From assembly GCA_020112395.1 (NCBI GenBank), contig JACCEK010000001.1, forward strand, positions 1,178,001 to 1,242,000: a DNA stretch of 64,000 nt, in the 5' to 3' direction. This DNA comes from Aerococcaceae bacterium DSM 111021. Lineage in GTDB: Bacteria; Bacillota; Bacilli; Lactobacillales; Aerococcaceae. Below the pieces are notes generated by a model. That model had not been told where the DNA came from. It saw only the letters and a list, made by a program, of their open reading frames with translations, and made no database searches. Positions 10,175 to 18,123 of this stretch are shown here, one piece after another. How positions within the stretch are numbered: position 1 is the first letter of the stretch; each line of letters begins with the position of its first letter. The position numbers and the translations under genes were made by a program.

Positions 10175-10209
10175 AAACGATTGAAGATTTTTTAACTCTT
10201 CAATCGTTT
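10175..10209 (-). terminator. Intrinsic terminator after the OppA remnant
   Basis: A 13-bp perfect stem (AAACGATTGAAGA / TCTTCAATCGTTT) with a 9-base loop, followed on the minus strand by seven U. It is the original terminator of the now truncated gene at 10239. The rest of 9983-10174 shows no gene. Confidence 0.85.
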
Positions 10210-10238
10210 AGATATTTTTAATCGGTATCACAATCACT

Positions 10239-10796
10239 CTACTTTGCCAACACAGCTTCCTTAAACTGAACATTCCCAATCGGATCTGGGATTAGTCCAT
10301 CCAGATAATCCTGTGTTACATATGCATTACTATAGAAATAAACGGGTATTGCTGGCATCTCTTCCATAAATAACGCCTCTGCTTCAAGAAGATATTCAGT
10401 ACGTGTCTCTGGATCCGTTTCATTCGCTGCTTTATCTAATAATTCTTTAAATTCTGCATTCTCCCATCCCGTATCATTGCCTCCAGTATCAACGGTTTCG
10501 AACATCCCTAAAAATGCGGTCGCATCATTATATCCTGGGCTATATCCCATACGCCCTACTTGATAATCTAACATCGCCATACTCTCCATATGCACTTGCA
10601 TCTCTTTATTGTCCATCACCGCATTAACACCAAGGTTTTGTTGCCATCCTTCTATAATATATTGGGTCACAATTGAATGAGACTCATTACTATTAGATGA
10701 TACTTCAAAACTAATCTCACTTGGGTCAGATAGTCCTAACTCTTCCATCCCCACTGCTAAAAACTCTTGCGCTTTAAAGTAATCAGCAACATTCAA
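10239..10796 (-). pseudogene. Remnant of an oligopeptide-binding protein (OppA/DppA C-terminal third)
   Basis: A 185-codon open stretch matching the C-terminal lobe of family 5 peptide-binding lipoproteins: a QYIIEGWQQNLGVNAVMDN strand-helix segment, the tandem acidic LLDKAANETDPETRTEYLLE helix and a terminal EEMPAIPVYFY strand. Family members run 500-600 residues and start with a lipoprotein signal, which is absent. The codon before the TTG that opens this frame is a stop, and only a few more residues (ANPIG) can be read upstream in another frame. It is therefore the tail of a deleted gene that has kept its terminator. Confidence 0.8.
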
Positions 10797-10845
10797 TTAT
10801 CCAATTGGATTAGCCCTAACAATCCCTTTATCATTTTTTGTTTTC

Positions 10846-11982
10846 TTATCTTATAGTTCTTACTACATTCTCCACAGTCCGGCTGACATTCACTCCCGCA
10901 TCTTCAACCAATGCCTCTAACGTACTCGCCCCCGGAGCCGTGCCAAACACCGCGTCAATGCCTTCTGAATACAACTCTTCGATTCCTTCGCCTATCTTCC
11001 CAACTACCGCAATTACTTTTGCTTTGGGGCTCACTTCATTCATTGCTTGAGCAACGCCATACGGTGTCTTGCCAAACTTTGTTTGAAAATCCATAGCGCC
11101 CTCACCTGTTAAACACAGATCAACACCTTTTGCCTTCGCTTTAAAGTCTGAATACTCAATCACAATATCAATCCCGCGCTTGAGCTCTGCTTGCGTAAAA
11201 GCGAGTAAGCCCGCACCTAATCCACCAGCTGCTCCAGCCCCTGGTAGATGGATGACATCACGCCCGATATCGCGCTTAATGACCCTTGCATAGTACTTTA
11301 GATTCGCATTTAGTATATCAATCATCTCAGCGGTTGCGCCTTTTTGAGGCCCAAAAACACTCGATGCACCGTCTGGCCCACATAATGGATTATTCACATC
11401 CGATGCGACGATAAAGGTAACATCTTTCAACTTAGGGTGAACTTGTTCCACTCCGATCCGGTCCAACTGGTCCAACGCCCCACCACCGAATTCAATCGGC
11501 GACCCGTCAAACTTTAATAATTCATAACCTAACGCTTGTGCCATACCTGCACCTCCGTCATTCGTCGCCGAACCACCTAAGCCAAGTATAATCTGAGTAA
11601 TACCACGGTTGATTAACTCAACAATCAACTCGCCCGTACCATAAGTTGTAGTTACCAGTGGATTTTGAGTCAAAGCATTCACATGATGTAAGCCACTTGC
11701 TTCAGCCATCTCAATCACACCTGTTTTACCATCACCTAATACCCCATAAGTCGCGGTAACTGGGTTCCCTAAAGGTCCTGTGACTTTTGCTTTTAATAAC
11801 TCCCCATTCGTCGCATCCACTAGTGATTGAACCGTTCCCTCGCCCCCATCGGCCATCGGAACTTGAACAATATCAACATCTGGTAAGACGCGCCTAATTC
11901 CCTCTTCCATTGCTTTGCATACCTCTAATGCCGTTAGACTTCCCTTGAACGAATCAGGTGCGAGTAATATTTTGTTGATCAT
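10846..11982 (-). CDS. glxK: Glycerate kinase (GlxK/GarK family)
   Basis: A 378-residue cytoplasmic enzyme phosphorylating glycerate to a phosphoglycerate, feeding lower glycolysis. Family hallmarks are the N-terminal LLAPDSFKGSLTA, the MADGGEGTVQSLV motif near residue 42, the GLGGSATNDGGAGMAQALG glycine-rich loop near 134 and the LCLTGEGAMDFQTKFGK segment near 287. Length is normal. AAGGAGG precedes the ATG, and a TTGTTT/TATAAT promoter lies upstream. No glycerate transporter or dehydrogenase is adjacent, so the pathway it serves here is not evident. Confidence 0.93.
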   Translation of the reverse strand: MINKILLAPDSFKGSLTALEVCKAMEEGIRRVLPDVDIVQVPMADGGEGTVQSLVDATNGELLKAKVTGPLGNPVTATYGVLGDGKTGVIEMAEASGLHHVNALTQNPLVTTTYGTGELIVELINRGITQIILGLGGSATNDGGAGMAQALGYELLKFDGSPIEFGGGALDQLDRIGVEQVHPKLKDVTFIVASDVNNPLCGPDGASSVFGPQKGATAEMIDILNANLKYYARVIKRDIGRDVIHLPGAGAAGGLGAGLLAFTQAELKRGIDIVIEYSDFKAKAKGVDLCLTGEGAMDFQTKFGKTPYGVAQAMNEVSPKAKVIAVVGKIGEGIEELYSEGIDAVFGTAPGASTLEALVEDAGVNVSRTVENVVRTIR

Positions 11983-12024
11983 AAGTAACCTCCTTTTATA
12001 AAAAATACTGTTTCTAGTGTTTAC

Positions 12025-12052
12025 ATTATATCAATATACTTTAAGTAAACAA
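12025..12052 (-). promoter_or_regulatory. Promoter of glycerate kinase
   Basis: On the minus strand, TTGTTT (12047-12052) and TATAAT (12025-12030) are spaced by 16 bases, about 40 bases upstream of the start codon. Confidence 0.6.
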
Positions 12053-12053
12053 A

Positions 12054-12095
12054 AAACTTCTCAAACCAATGGTTACCCACAATTCTGAGAAGTTT
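12054..12095 (-). terminator. Terminator of the lysis cassette
   Basis: A 10-bp stem AAACTTCTCA / TGAGAAGTTT with a U-rich tail on the minus strand, immediately after the endolysin stop codon at 12112. Confidence 0.75.
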
Positions 12096-12111
12096 CTCAC
12101 TATCTATCCAC

Positions 12112-13464
12112 TTACATCCCAACAACATCTTCTTCCATTAACCAACCGATCGCTATGCCATTACTTCCTAACAGATATGCCTCTTGCGTGACTTCTTTCT
12201 TTTCCATCACATCAAAGGCTAACCCCTTGACCCAGGGTGCCATTCTCTCGCCTGTTTGCCAAGTCGTTGCTCGGTTGGATACGATGACTTTTTCGGTTGG
12301 TTTCTTTTCTTCTTTGGCCCATTCTGAATCTAGCCTTTTCAGAGTGCCGACATTCTCTTTCTCAATGCCAATCTTTCTAGCTTCCATTCTTTCTAAGTAT
12401 TTCGGATAACCTAGTGCTGCATAATCATACTTCGCTCCACCAACCCGAAACAGACCTTTAACCGCCTCTTTAAAGCCTTTCTTACCACTAACCTTATACG
12501 TTCCTCCAAGTCTCAGTAAGTAGACCCAATCCTCTAAGAAATCCTCCACAGAAGTGTAGCGAATATAATGTCCACCTTCGTTACTTGGTCGTTGACTACC
12601 CTTAGTCTTCTTAATTTGAGGGTTACCGACATAACTATCCGACCACGTCATCCCACCCCAATTATTATCTTTTCTTGAGACGTTGGAACTTCCCCATACC
12701 CCTTCAAAGTGCAACATCACAATCAGCAAACTCGGCAAGATATCATATTGCTTAGCTAAAGTTAACACTTTAGCCATATGCGCCTTTGATAACATGGACC
12801 CTAAGTAAGTCATGGCTGGTTCTGCTTGGTTGATAGGTTTTCTCACAACATCTAAAAACACTTGGTTGACTTCCTTTTGGACTAACTGCGCGTCATATCC
12901 AACCGCAATGAGTTTCCCTATTCGTTCTTGTCCAGAACCCCACTTTCCAGCAATCACTTCTTGAACAATGACTTCAACCGCTTTTTTCACTTCGCCGACA
13001 ATCTGATACTTGGGTCTGGCGTATCCCATAATTCGCTTATCATTCCATAGGAAAGTATTTCGTTGAACGCGTTCGTTACTATTGCCTTCAATTGTCGTCA
13101 CCCGGTTATTTTCAACTGACTCGACAAACCCAATGTGATCCGCCCAACCATTCCCATCCCAATCAAAGGTAATAATATCTCCCGCTTTAGGGAACTGCCT
13201 GCCTAACCAAATCCCTTTCTCCTTGAATATATCAATATGACGTTGAACACCGCATTCTCGACCAATCAATTCCGTCGCCCCTGCCTTGTCGGCAATCACC
13301 GTTACAAAGGCATCACACCAATCATCTGTAAACTTGACCATATACCCCATGGGAACAGGTCTGACTGAATTATAGTCATTAATCAAGCCTTTAAAGCGAC
13401 TGGTTCCCTCACTCACTCCGATATAACTTTGGGCTACTTTAAGCAGCGACTGTACTGTGACCAT
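12112..13464 (-). CDS. Phage-type endolysin: CHAP + CW_7 (Cpl-7) + glucosaminidase
   Basis: A 450-residue murein hydrolase without signal peptide, so it needs the neighbouring holin to reach the wall. Residues ~5-150 form a CHAP amidase/endopeptidase domain (DDWCDAFVTV with catalytic Cys, then GDIITFDWDGNGWADHIGFV with the His). Residues ~165-200 match a CW_7 wall-binding repeat (EVIAGKWGSGQERIGKL). Residues ~220-350 form a GH73-like glucosaminidase (LPSLLIVMLHFEGVWGSSN), and the last 60 residues may be a further wall-binding module. I chose the ATG at 13464 because GGAGG lies 8 bases upstream; it overlaps the holin gene by 26 bases. The domain order resembles streptococcal and lactococcal phage lysins. 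Confidence 0.88.
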   Translation of the reverse strand: MVTVQSLLKVAQSYIGVSEGTSRFKGLINDYNSVRPVPMGYMVKFTDDWCDAFVTVIADKAGATELIGRECGVQRHIDIFKEKGIWLGRQFPKAGDIITFDWDGNGWADHIGFVESVENNRVTTIEGNSNERVQRNTFLWNDKRIMGYARPKYQIVGEVKKAVEVIVQEVIAGKWGSGQERIGKLIAVGYDAQLVQKEVNQVFLDVVRKPINQAEPAMTYLGSMLSKAHMAKVLTLAKQYDILPSLLIVMLHFEGVWGSSNVSRKDNNWGGMTWSDSYVGNPQIKKTKGSQRPSNEGGHYIRYTSVEDFLEDWVYLLRLGGTYKVSGKKGFKEAVKGLFRVGGAKYDYAALGYPKYLERMEARKIGIEKENVGTLKRLDSEWAKEEKKPTEKVIVSNRATTWQTGERMAPWVKGLAFDVMEKKEVTQEAYLLGSNGIAIGWLMEEDVVGM

Positions 13465-13669
13465 CTCCGTTACCTCCATGATAATATTTACTTGATATTT
13501 GTAGAATTGTTCCGACAAAGGCTGCGAACATATTAATCGTTGAAACAACTACCTCAGTGCTTGCATATCCATATAACTCACCTAAACTTTGGAACAAGAC
13601 CGCCACGGCTGGTAGGACAATTAAGACAAACCACTTCAACAAGTCATAGGTCTTGTTAGCTAAACGCAT
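13439..13669 (-). CDS. Phage holin, r1t type
   Basis: A 76-residue membrane protein. KTYDLLKWFVLIVLPAVAVLFQSLG followed by a second hydrophobic span (TINMFAAFVGTILQISSKYY) matches the r1t holin family, which opens the membrane to release the endolysin. It overlaps the upstream gene by 14 bases and the endolysin by 26, so the three form a translationally coupled lysis unit. Confidence 0.85.
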   Translation of the reverse strand: MRLANKTYDLLKWFVLIVLPAVAVLFQSLGELYGYASTEVVVSTINMFAAFVGTILQISSKYYHGGNGDGHSTVAA

Positions 13670-13922
13670 ACGATATGATCTCCTTTACTTGGTTGGTTAG
13701 TGATAAAGTATCCATCTCTAATGTATGAAGCTTCGTATCATGGATGTTCACGCGTTGGGTTAAGTCGTGAATACCGTGTTTACTCGTTTCAATCTCTGTT
13801 TGCATTGTGTCTAGGCGGTTAATTAGATTCTGAATGGATGTAATTAAACTCACCATCTTTGTAATAAGTGTCACGACCGCAATCATTGCTCCTGCTAAAC
13901 TCCCTAACTCAATAACAGACAT
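13656..13922 (-). CDS. Small membrane/coiled-coil protein of the lysis cassette
   Basis: An 88-residue protein. I use the ATG at 13922 (MSVIELGS), which has GGAGGAG upstream, and not the longer frame to 13988 that runs through a terminator hairpin. Residues 5-30 are a hydrophobic span, residues 35-85 a heptad-rich helix likely to form a coiled coil. Arrangement is similar to small accessory lysis proteins of the XhlA kind but with the membrane span at the N-terminus; I do not recognise a named family with certainty. It overlaps the holin gene. Confidence 0.7.
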   Translation of the reverse strand: MSVIELGSLAGAMIAVVTLITKMVSLITSIQNLINRLDTMQTEIETSKHGIHDLTQRVNIHDTKLHTLEMDTLSLTNQVKEIISYAFS

Positions 13923-13951
13923 ATTTCTCCTCCTTTTTTGTAAAAAAATAA

Positions 13952-13976
13952 GCCCCGCTAATCGGTTTAGCGAGGC
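13952..13976 (-). terminator. Internal terminator within the lysis cassette
   Basis: GCCCCGCTAA pairs with TTAGCGAGGC (10 bp, one mismatch) over a 5-base loop, followed on the minus strand by TTATTTTTTT. It lies between the DUF2922 gene and the lysis genes, so transcripts from upstream would partly stop here. Confidence 0.75.
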
Positions 13977-13991
13977 AATGAGTTGCAATAC

Positions 13992-14222
13992 TTATGCAGC
14001 AATGTAGATATCTTCAACCGTACGGCTAACGTAGCGAGCTCCTACACCTTCAGCATATGAGTCTCCGTTGTCTCCAACGAATATCTCAGCACCAGCGATT
14101 GTGTCGATTGCTGATTGAACATCTTGTGATGTTAAGCCTAGTTTAGGGTTACGTAATGTAACTTTCTTGCTTGAGCCTGCTTCGTCTTTGAATAATAATT
14201 CTAAGTTATATGTATCTTGCAT
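13992..14222 (-). CDS. DUF2922 family protein
   Basis: A 76-residue protein beginning YNLELLFKDEAGSSKKVTLRNP and continuing through LTSQDVQSAIDTIAGAEIF to a C-terminal ARYVSRTVEDIYI strand, the pattern of the DUF2922 family (small beta-rich proteins of unknown function found in Firmicutes). It follows a DUF1659 gene, a pairing seen repeatedly in Bacilli, and precedes the holin/endolysin genes. GGAGG lies upstream. No membrane segment or signal peptide. Confidence 0.75.
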   Translation of the reverse strand: MQDTYNLELLFKDEAGSSKKVTLRNPKLGLTSQDVQSAIDTIAGAEIFVGDNGDSYAEGVGARYVSRTVEDIYIAA

Positions 14223-14268
14223 GAATTGTTCCTCCCTTCTCTCGTTTATTCATGAATATCAAGCCTTG

Positions 14269-14469
14269 TTACGCAAAAGCATAAGTTTGAACGGCTTGAA
14301 CTGCTCCGATTGGTTCGTCAATCACACTTTGTAGTGCGTTACGAACTGATTCAACTTCTGCTGGATCCGCATCTTGCGTTAAGTCATTTAACGTCACTGT
14401 TGTCTTCTTCTCAGTGATTGGGTCAATGGCAGTTAGTTTTAAACTAGCTGATAAGAACTCTTTGTTCAT
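14269..14469 (-). CDS. DUF1659 family protein
   Basis: A 66-residue protein with the DUF1659 pattern: an N-terminal strand (SASLKLTAIDPITEKKTTVTL), a central helix (EVESVRNALQSVIDEP) and a terminal strand (GAVQAVQTYAFA). Function unknown. It is the first gene of the five-gene cassette, with a strong AAGGAGGAG ribosome binding site. The upstream 140 bases contain the cassette promoter region, but I could not assign -35/-10 hexamers with confidence. Confidence 0.75.
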   Translation of the reverse strand: MNKEFLSASLKLTAIDPITEKKTTVTLNDLTQDADPAEVESVRNALQSVIDEPIGAVQAVQTYAFA

Positions 14470-14612
14470 ACTATCTCCTCCTTCTTCATTCGCTCTGTAA
14501 GGTTAAGCAACTTACACCCCTATAAACGTAAATCAGAGAGAAAGTGTCACCCCTTATTTTGAAATTAGTTTGAAAGGGGGTCTGAAAGAGTGTCTCGCTT
14601 CAAGCTCAGTGG

Positions 14613-14750
14613 TTAAAAATTAGTTTTTAGTTTGTTGAATCGATCGAAGAACGAATCGTAGTGCGAATCGTGGTACGATTCTTCATTATCATTCTCATTC
14701 TCATTCTCATTTTCAATAGCATTATCATTAACATTGTCATTATCATTCAT
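14613..14750 (-). other. Short Asn/Asp/Glu-repeat ORF, probable tail of a lost replication-type protein
   Basis: A 45-codon frame from an ATG at 14750: an N-terminal half of alternating Asn with Asp or Glu (positions 2-22), encoded by a degenerate hexanucleotide repeat, then YHDSHYDSFFDRFNKLK and a stop. There is no clear ribosome binding site, and an in-frame stop lies 12 codons upstream. Low-complexity acidic tails of this type occur at the C-termini of phage DnaD-type replisome organisers, so it may be a remnant; this is a guess. Confidence 0.3.
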
Positions 14751-14841
14751 AGGAATTAGTACGACTTTTGTGTTTGCTTTCAGTTACGAGTCGGGGTTTT
14801 GGTGGTGAAGAATTTTTAAAAGGTGATGTTAACTCAAAAAA

Positions 14842-14879
14842 ACACAACATTACTTTCATACAGAAAAGTAATGTTGTGT
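14842..14879 (-). terminator. Terminator after the 42-residue ORF
   Basis: A perfect 15-bp stem (ACACAACATTACTTT / AAAGTAATGTTGTGT) with an 8-base loop and a seven-U tail on the minus strand. It ends a leftward transcript, presumably that of the small ORF at 14953-15081. Confidence 0.85.
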
Positions 14880-14952
14880 GTTATATTGACTATTTTAGTT
14901 TATATTCACATTGTTCTGTTGCATTATATTGAAGTAACTAAATAAACACACT

Positions 14953-15081
14953 TTATAATTTTATAGACTTGATTCCGAAGTCTAAGTATTCTGGAAAGTT
15001 AACATTAGAATAACTTCCCTTTTTTAATAAAAAATCTCTTGCTTCATCACTATCCATTTCATAAATATAGCGTCTATTCAT
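14953..15081 (-). CDS. 42-residue ORF resembling the N-terminus of a reverse-transcriptase-type protein
   Basis: Too short for a usual ORF cut-off but with AAGGAG 7 bases before its ATG and a strong terminator downstream. The sequence contains MDSDEARDFLLKKGSYSNVN followed by FPEYLDFG. From memory, 'EAR.FLLK..SY.N.D.P.YF.F' opens some bacterial RNA-directed DNA polymerases (defence-associated reverse transcriptases), whose catalytic domain is absent here. It may be a truncated relic or a free-standing small protein. Its position beside the PLD-helicase gene makes the defence link attractive, but the family call is tentative. Confidence 0.4.
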   Translation of the reverse strand: MNRRYIYEMDSDEARDFLLKKGSYSNVNFPEYLDFGIKSIKL

Positions 15082-15262
15082 ATTAGCTCCTTGTAAATAA
15101 TATAATACTTATTTCGAACACTCGATACATCAAACAACGAACCTCAGTCTAGTTATACTTTGTAAAAACTAACGCTTGTGTTTATTATCTTTTTGTAAAA
15201 TTATATAACTTTACAAAAAAACAACCACCCTAATTTATCACTCCATAAATAAGATAAGAATA

Positions 15263-18115
15263 TTATTGCAAATACTTAAACAGTCTACTATCAATTGGCT
15301 CTTTAAATTTCAACTCCATCTCAACAACACTCTTGCTCTTACCGTCATCAATAGGCTTATCCACTTGATTTATTGTGTCTACCTTAGGTTGCACCTCACC
15401 TAAGTAATAGAAGTCAATTCCTTCATCGTCTGATTTCTTAACGAAGACATGAATTGCCCAATCTTCTGGTCCTTGCATTATTTGAATTTCTGGAGATGTT
15501 AATTTACGGCCTGCTTTACTAACCCAGTGCATTGTAGTCTCATCAAGCAAAGCATCCTCATAGGCTATCTCCGCACCTTGAAAGTCTTCCCCTTTATCCA
15601 GAGTAACAAAAATAATAAATACTTTTTGTTCATTGTCTCGAACATAACCTCCAATATTTTGATCGACGACTTGTTCTTTCCAGCCTAATAAACGAATTGT
15701 ATCCCGTCGATAATACTTTTGATAACGTGTTAGTGGCATTGTATGATCAAAATCTTTACTTAATAAATAAGCAGTTTTGAGGACATCCTCAACCAAATCA
15801 ATGAAGTACTTTGATTTCATTGCAGCAATAAATGGTTCAGTAAGCTTAATTGCATCTCCAACTTCTTCGATTATTTCTGCTCCTTTATAAGCCATCTTCA
15901 TTGTTCCTGTGTAGAAATCTAATGATAATGTTCTGAGAACCGAATTCACTATTCTGTTTGAATTATTCAATTCAGATTTTTGGAATAGATCAATAACTTC
16001 CTCTCTACTCATTCTATAATCTGATGTTTCCATCAATGCCTTTACTAATACGATTTCATGGATCCTTTTACCTGCTATTATTTCTCGGGAAAGGAATTTT
16101 AATAGCTTATTATCTATCTCCGATAGCTCAATCTCAGTGTCTTTCATTTTTTTAACAAATTCATGATAATTATCTGAACGGTTCATAATAATCAATGGAT
16201 CCAGTGTATTCGTTTCTTTAAAATCAGATAATTTTGGTACCCTATTTAGCCGCTCCTTCAACTTAGTGTACGACTTTCTTAATTCTGAGATAGTATCTAA
16301 TTTCGCTTGATCAATAGAGGCAAAGATTCGTTCTTTAGCTACTTGTTCAAAGTTTATAGAAGACAGTCCTGTGATATAACTCGTCTCAAATGTATCACGT
16401 CTTAAGTTGTCTTTATTTCCTGATATATCTCCTGATAATGCCATAGGAATCATATAGTTATTCTTATAATTACCAATGAAGTCTACTATCGTTACAAACT
16501 CTTTTGACTTATGTTTACGTAATCCACGTCCCATTTGTTGGATAAAGATAATACTTGATTGCGTATTACGCAACATCACAACTTGATTTACCATTGGGAT
16601 ATCAATACCTTCATTGAAAATATCAACAGTAAAGATATATTCTATCTCTCCATTTTCCAATCGTTCAATCTCATATTCACGTTCTTCGATAGAATGATCA
16701 CCAGTTAGATGAGATGATCGTATACCAAAGTGGTTAAACCTTTCTGCTAATAACTCAGCTTCATTTTTTCGACTACAAAATACTAAACCACGAACTTTAT
16801 TACGCGAGACTCCATAATATTTCAACTTATCAATTAAAAATTTTACGCGGTCATTCATCGTAAGGTATTTTAAATCAGTCACCTCTGAAATGACTTCTCC
16901 ATCTTTTTCGTAGTCGGTGACACCAAAGTAATGGAACGGGCTTAGTAAATCTTCCTCCAATGCTTCTTGAAGCCGAATCTCATGAGCGGTATTGTAATCA
17001 AATAATTCAAAAATATTAACCTTATCTGTTCGTTCCGGTGTTGCTGTTACCCCTAGTAGAAATTTAGGTTCAAAGTAGTCTATTGTTTGAATATATGATT
17101 TAGCACCAGCTTTATGCACTTCATCGATGAGAATATAATCAAATTCATTTCGATGGAACATCTCTTGATACTCTGGCTTTGAGATAGTTTGAATTGTTGC
17201 GAATAGATATTTTGCATCAATTTCTTTTCGATTTCCAGATAGAATGCCGTAATCAGAGCTACTTCCTCCAATAACCCTTTGGAAAGATCGCATTGCGTCC
17301 TTTAATATCTGTTCTCTATGAACAATGAACAACATTTTATTGGGCTTCGCATTAAGAACATCAAAAGCAGCAAGATAGGTTTTCCCTGTACCTGTCGCTG
17401 ATATCACAAGTCCTTTTTGTTCGCCAGATTCTCGTAATGCCTCAAGTTTCGAGAGTGCGACTATTTGCATTTTATTTGGGACAATATAATTTTCATTAAG
17501 TGGTGGATCCTTAATAACTATCGCATTATTTATCGCTTCTGGTTGATAATTTTCACGATAGTCTTTTATCCACTCTTTTGTTAAAGGTAGTGCCTGTTCC
17601 CACTGTTCTTCTAGATGCTCCTGCATCTGATGAATAATTTCACCATGGTTATATGAAGTCAATCTAACATTCCATTCATAGTTTAACTTTAACGCACTCA
17701 TTGTTAAATTTGAACTACCTATGATAAAAGAGTAATAATCTTTATGTTCAAATAAGTAACCTTTAGCATGGAAACCACGCTTCTCAGATAATTTCACTTC
17801 TAAATTGGGTATTTCCATTAAAGAATCAAAAACATCAGGATTATTGAATTGTAAGTAGGTTGATGTAATCAAACGGCCTTTAATTCCCCGACGATTTAAA
17901 TCTGATAAGTATGTTTTAATCGCATTGAGTCCGTCCTGAGTAACAAAAGCAATTGAAAATATGAAGGATATACATTTTTCAGTCTCATCTTGCAAACTAT
18001 TAAGTAAAAATTCTCTCTTTTCTGGTTGATTAATAATTAGTTTGGGATCGTATTGTGATCCGATTTCTCTTCGATTAATAAAAGCTTTTCGTAAAGATTG
18101 CTCTAATAGGTCCAT
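15263..18115 (-). CDS. PLD nuclease-DEAD helicase fusion with C-terminal DUF3427
   Basis: A 950-residue protein. Residues ~25-185 form a phospholipase-D-type nuclease domain (HAK at 116-118, GSSN at 133-136, one half-site, so it probably acts as a dimer). Residues ~210-600 are a superfamily 2 helicase: Walker A SATGTGKT (239-246), DEVH box (331-334), SATPERTD-like motif III and QQMGRGLRK motif VI. The C-terminal ~300 residues match DUF3427 (RYQKYYRRDTIRLLGW). Such proteins resemble restriction-type DNA translocases fused to a nuclease. The Nudix gene lies 8 bases upstream, and the pair recurs in bacteria as far as I recall. A role in defence against foreign DNA is inference. Confidence 0.85.
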   Translation of the reverse strand: MDLLEQSLRKAFINRREIGSQYDPKLIINQPEKREFLLNSLQDETEKCISFIFSIAFVTQDGLNAIKTYLSDLNRRGIKGRLITSTYLQFNNPDVFDSLMEIPNLEVKLSEKRGFHAKGYLFEHKDYYSFIIGSSNLTMSALKLNYEWNVRLTSYNHGEIIHQMQEHLEEQWEQALPLTKEWIKDYRENYQPEAINNAIVIKDPPLNENYIVPNKMQIVALSKLEALRESGEQKGLVISATGTGKTYLAAFDVLNAKPNKMLFIVHREQILKDAMRSFQRVIGGSSSDYGILSGNRKEIDAKYLFATIQTISKPEYQEMFHRNEFDYILIDEVHKAGAKSYIQTIDYFEPKFLLGVTATPERTDKVNIFELFDYNTAHEIRLQEALEEDLLSPFHYFGVTDYEKDGEVISEVTDLKYLTMNDRVKFLIDKLKYYGVSRNKVRGLVFCSRKNEAELLAERFNHFGIRSSHLTGDHSIEEREYEIERLENGEIEYIFTVDIFNEGIDIPMVNQVVMLRNTQSSIIFIQQMGRGLRKHKSKEFVTIVDFIGNYKNNYMIPMALSGDISGNKDNLRRDTFETSYITGLSSINFEQVAKERIFASIDQAKLDTISELRKSYTKLKERLNRVPKLSDFKETNTLDPLIIMNRSDNYHEFVKKMKDTEIELSEIDNKLLKFLSREIIAGKRIHEIVLVKALMETSDYRMSREEVIDLFQKSELNNSNRIVNSVLRTLSLDFYTGTMKMAYKGAEIIEEVGDAIKLTEPFIAAMKSKYFIDLVEDVLKTAYLLSKDFDHTMPLTRYQKYYRRDTIRLLGWKEQVVDQNIGGYVRDNEQKVFIIFVTLDKGEDFQGAEIAYEDALLDETTMHWVSKAGRKLTSPEIQIMQGPEDWAIHVFVKKSDDEGIDFYYLGEVQPKVDTINQVDKPIDDGKSKSVVEMELKFKEPIDSRLFKYLQ

Positions 18116-18123
18116 AATTTACC

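Noticed and set aside
12112-14469. A complete prophage
   Set aside because: No integrase, packaging, capsid or tail genes flank the lysis genes on either side.
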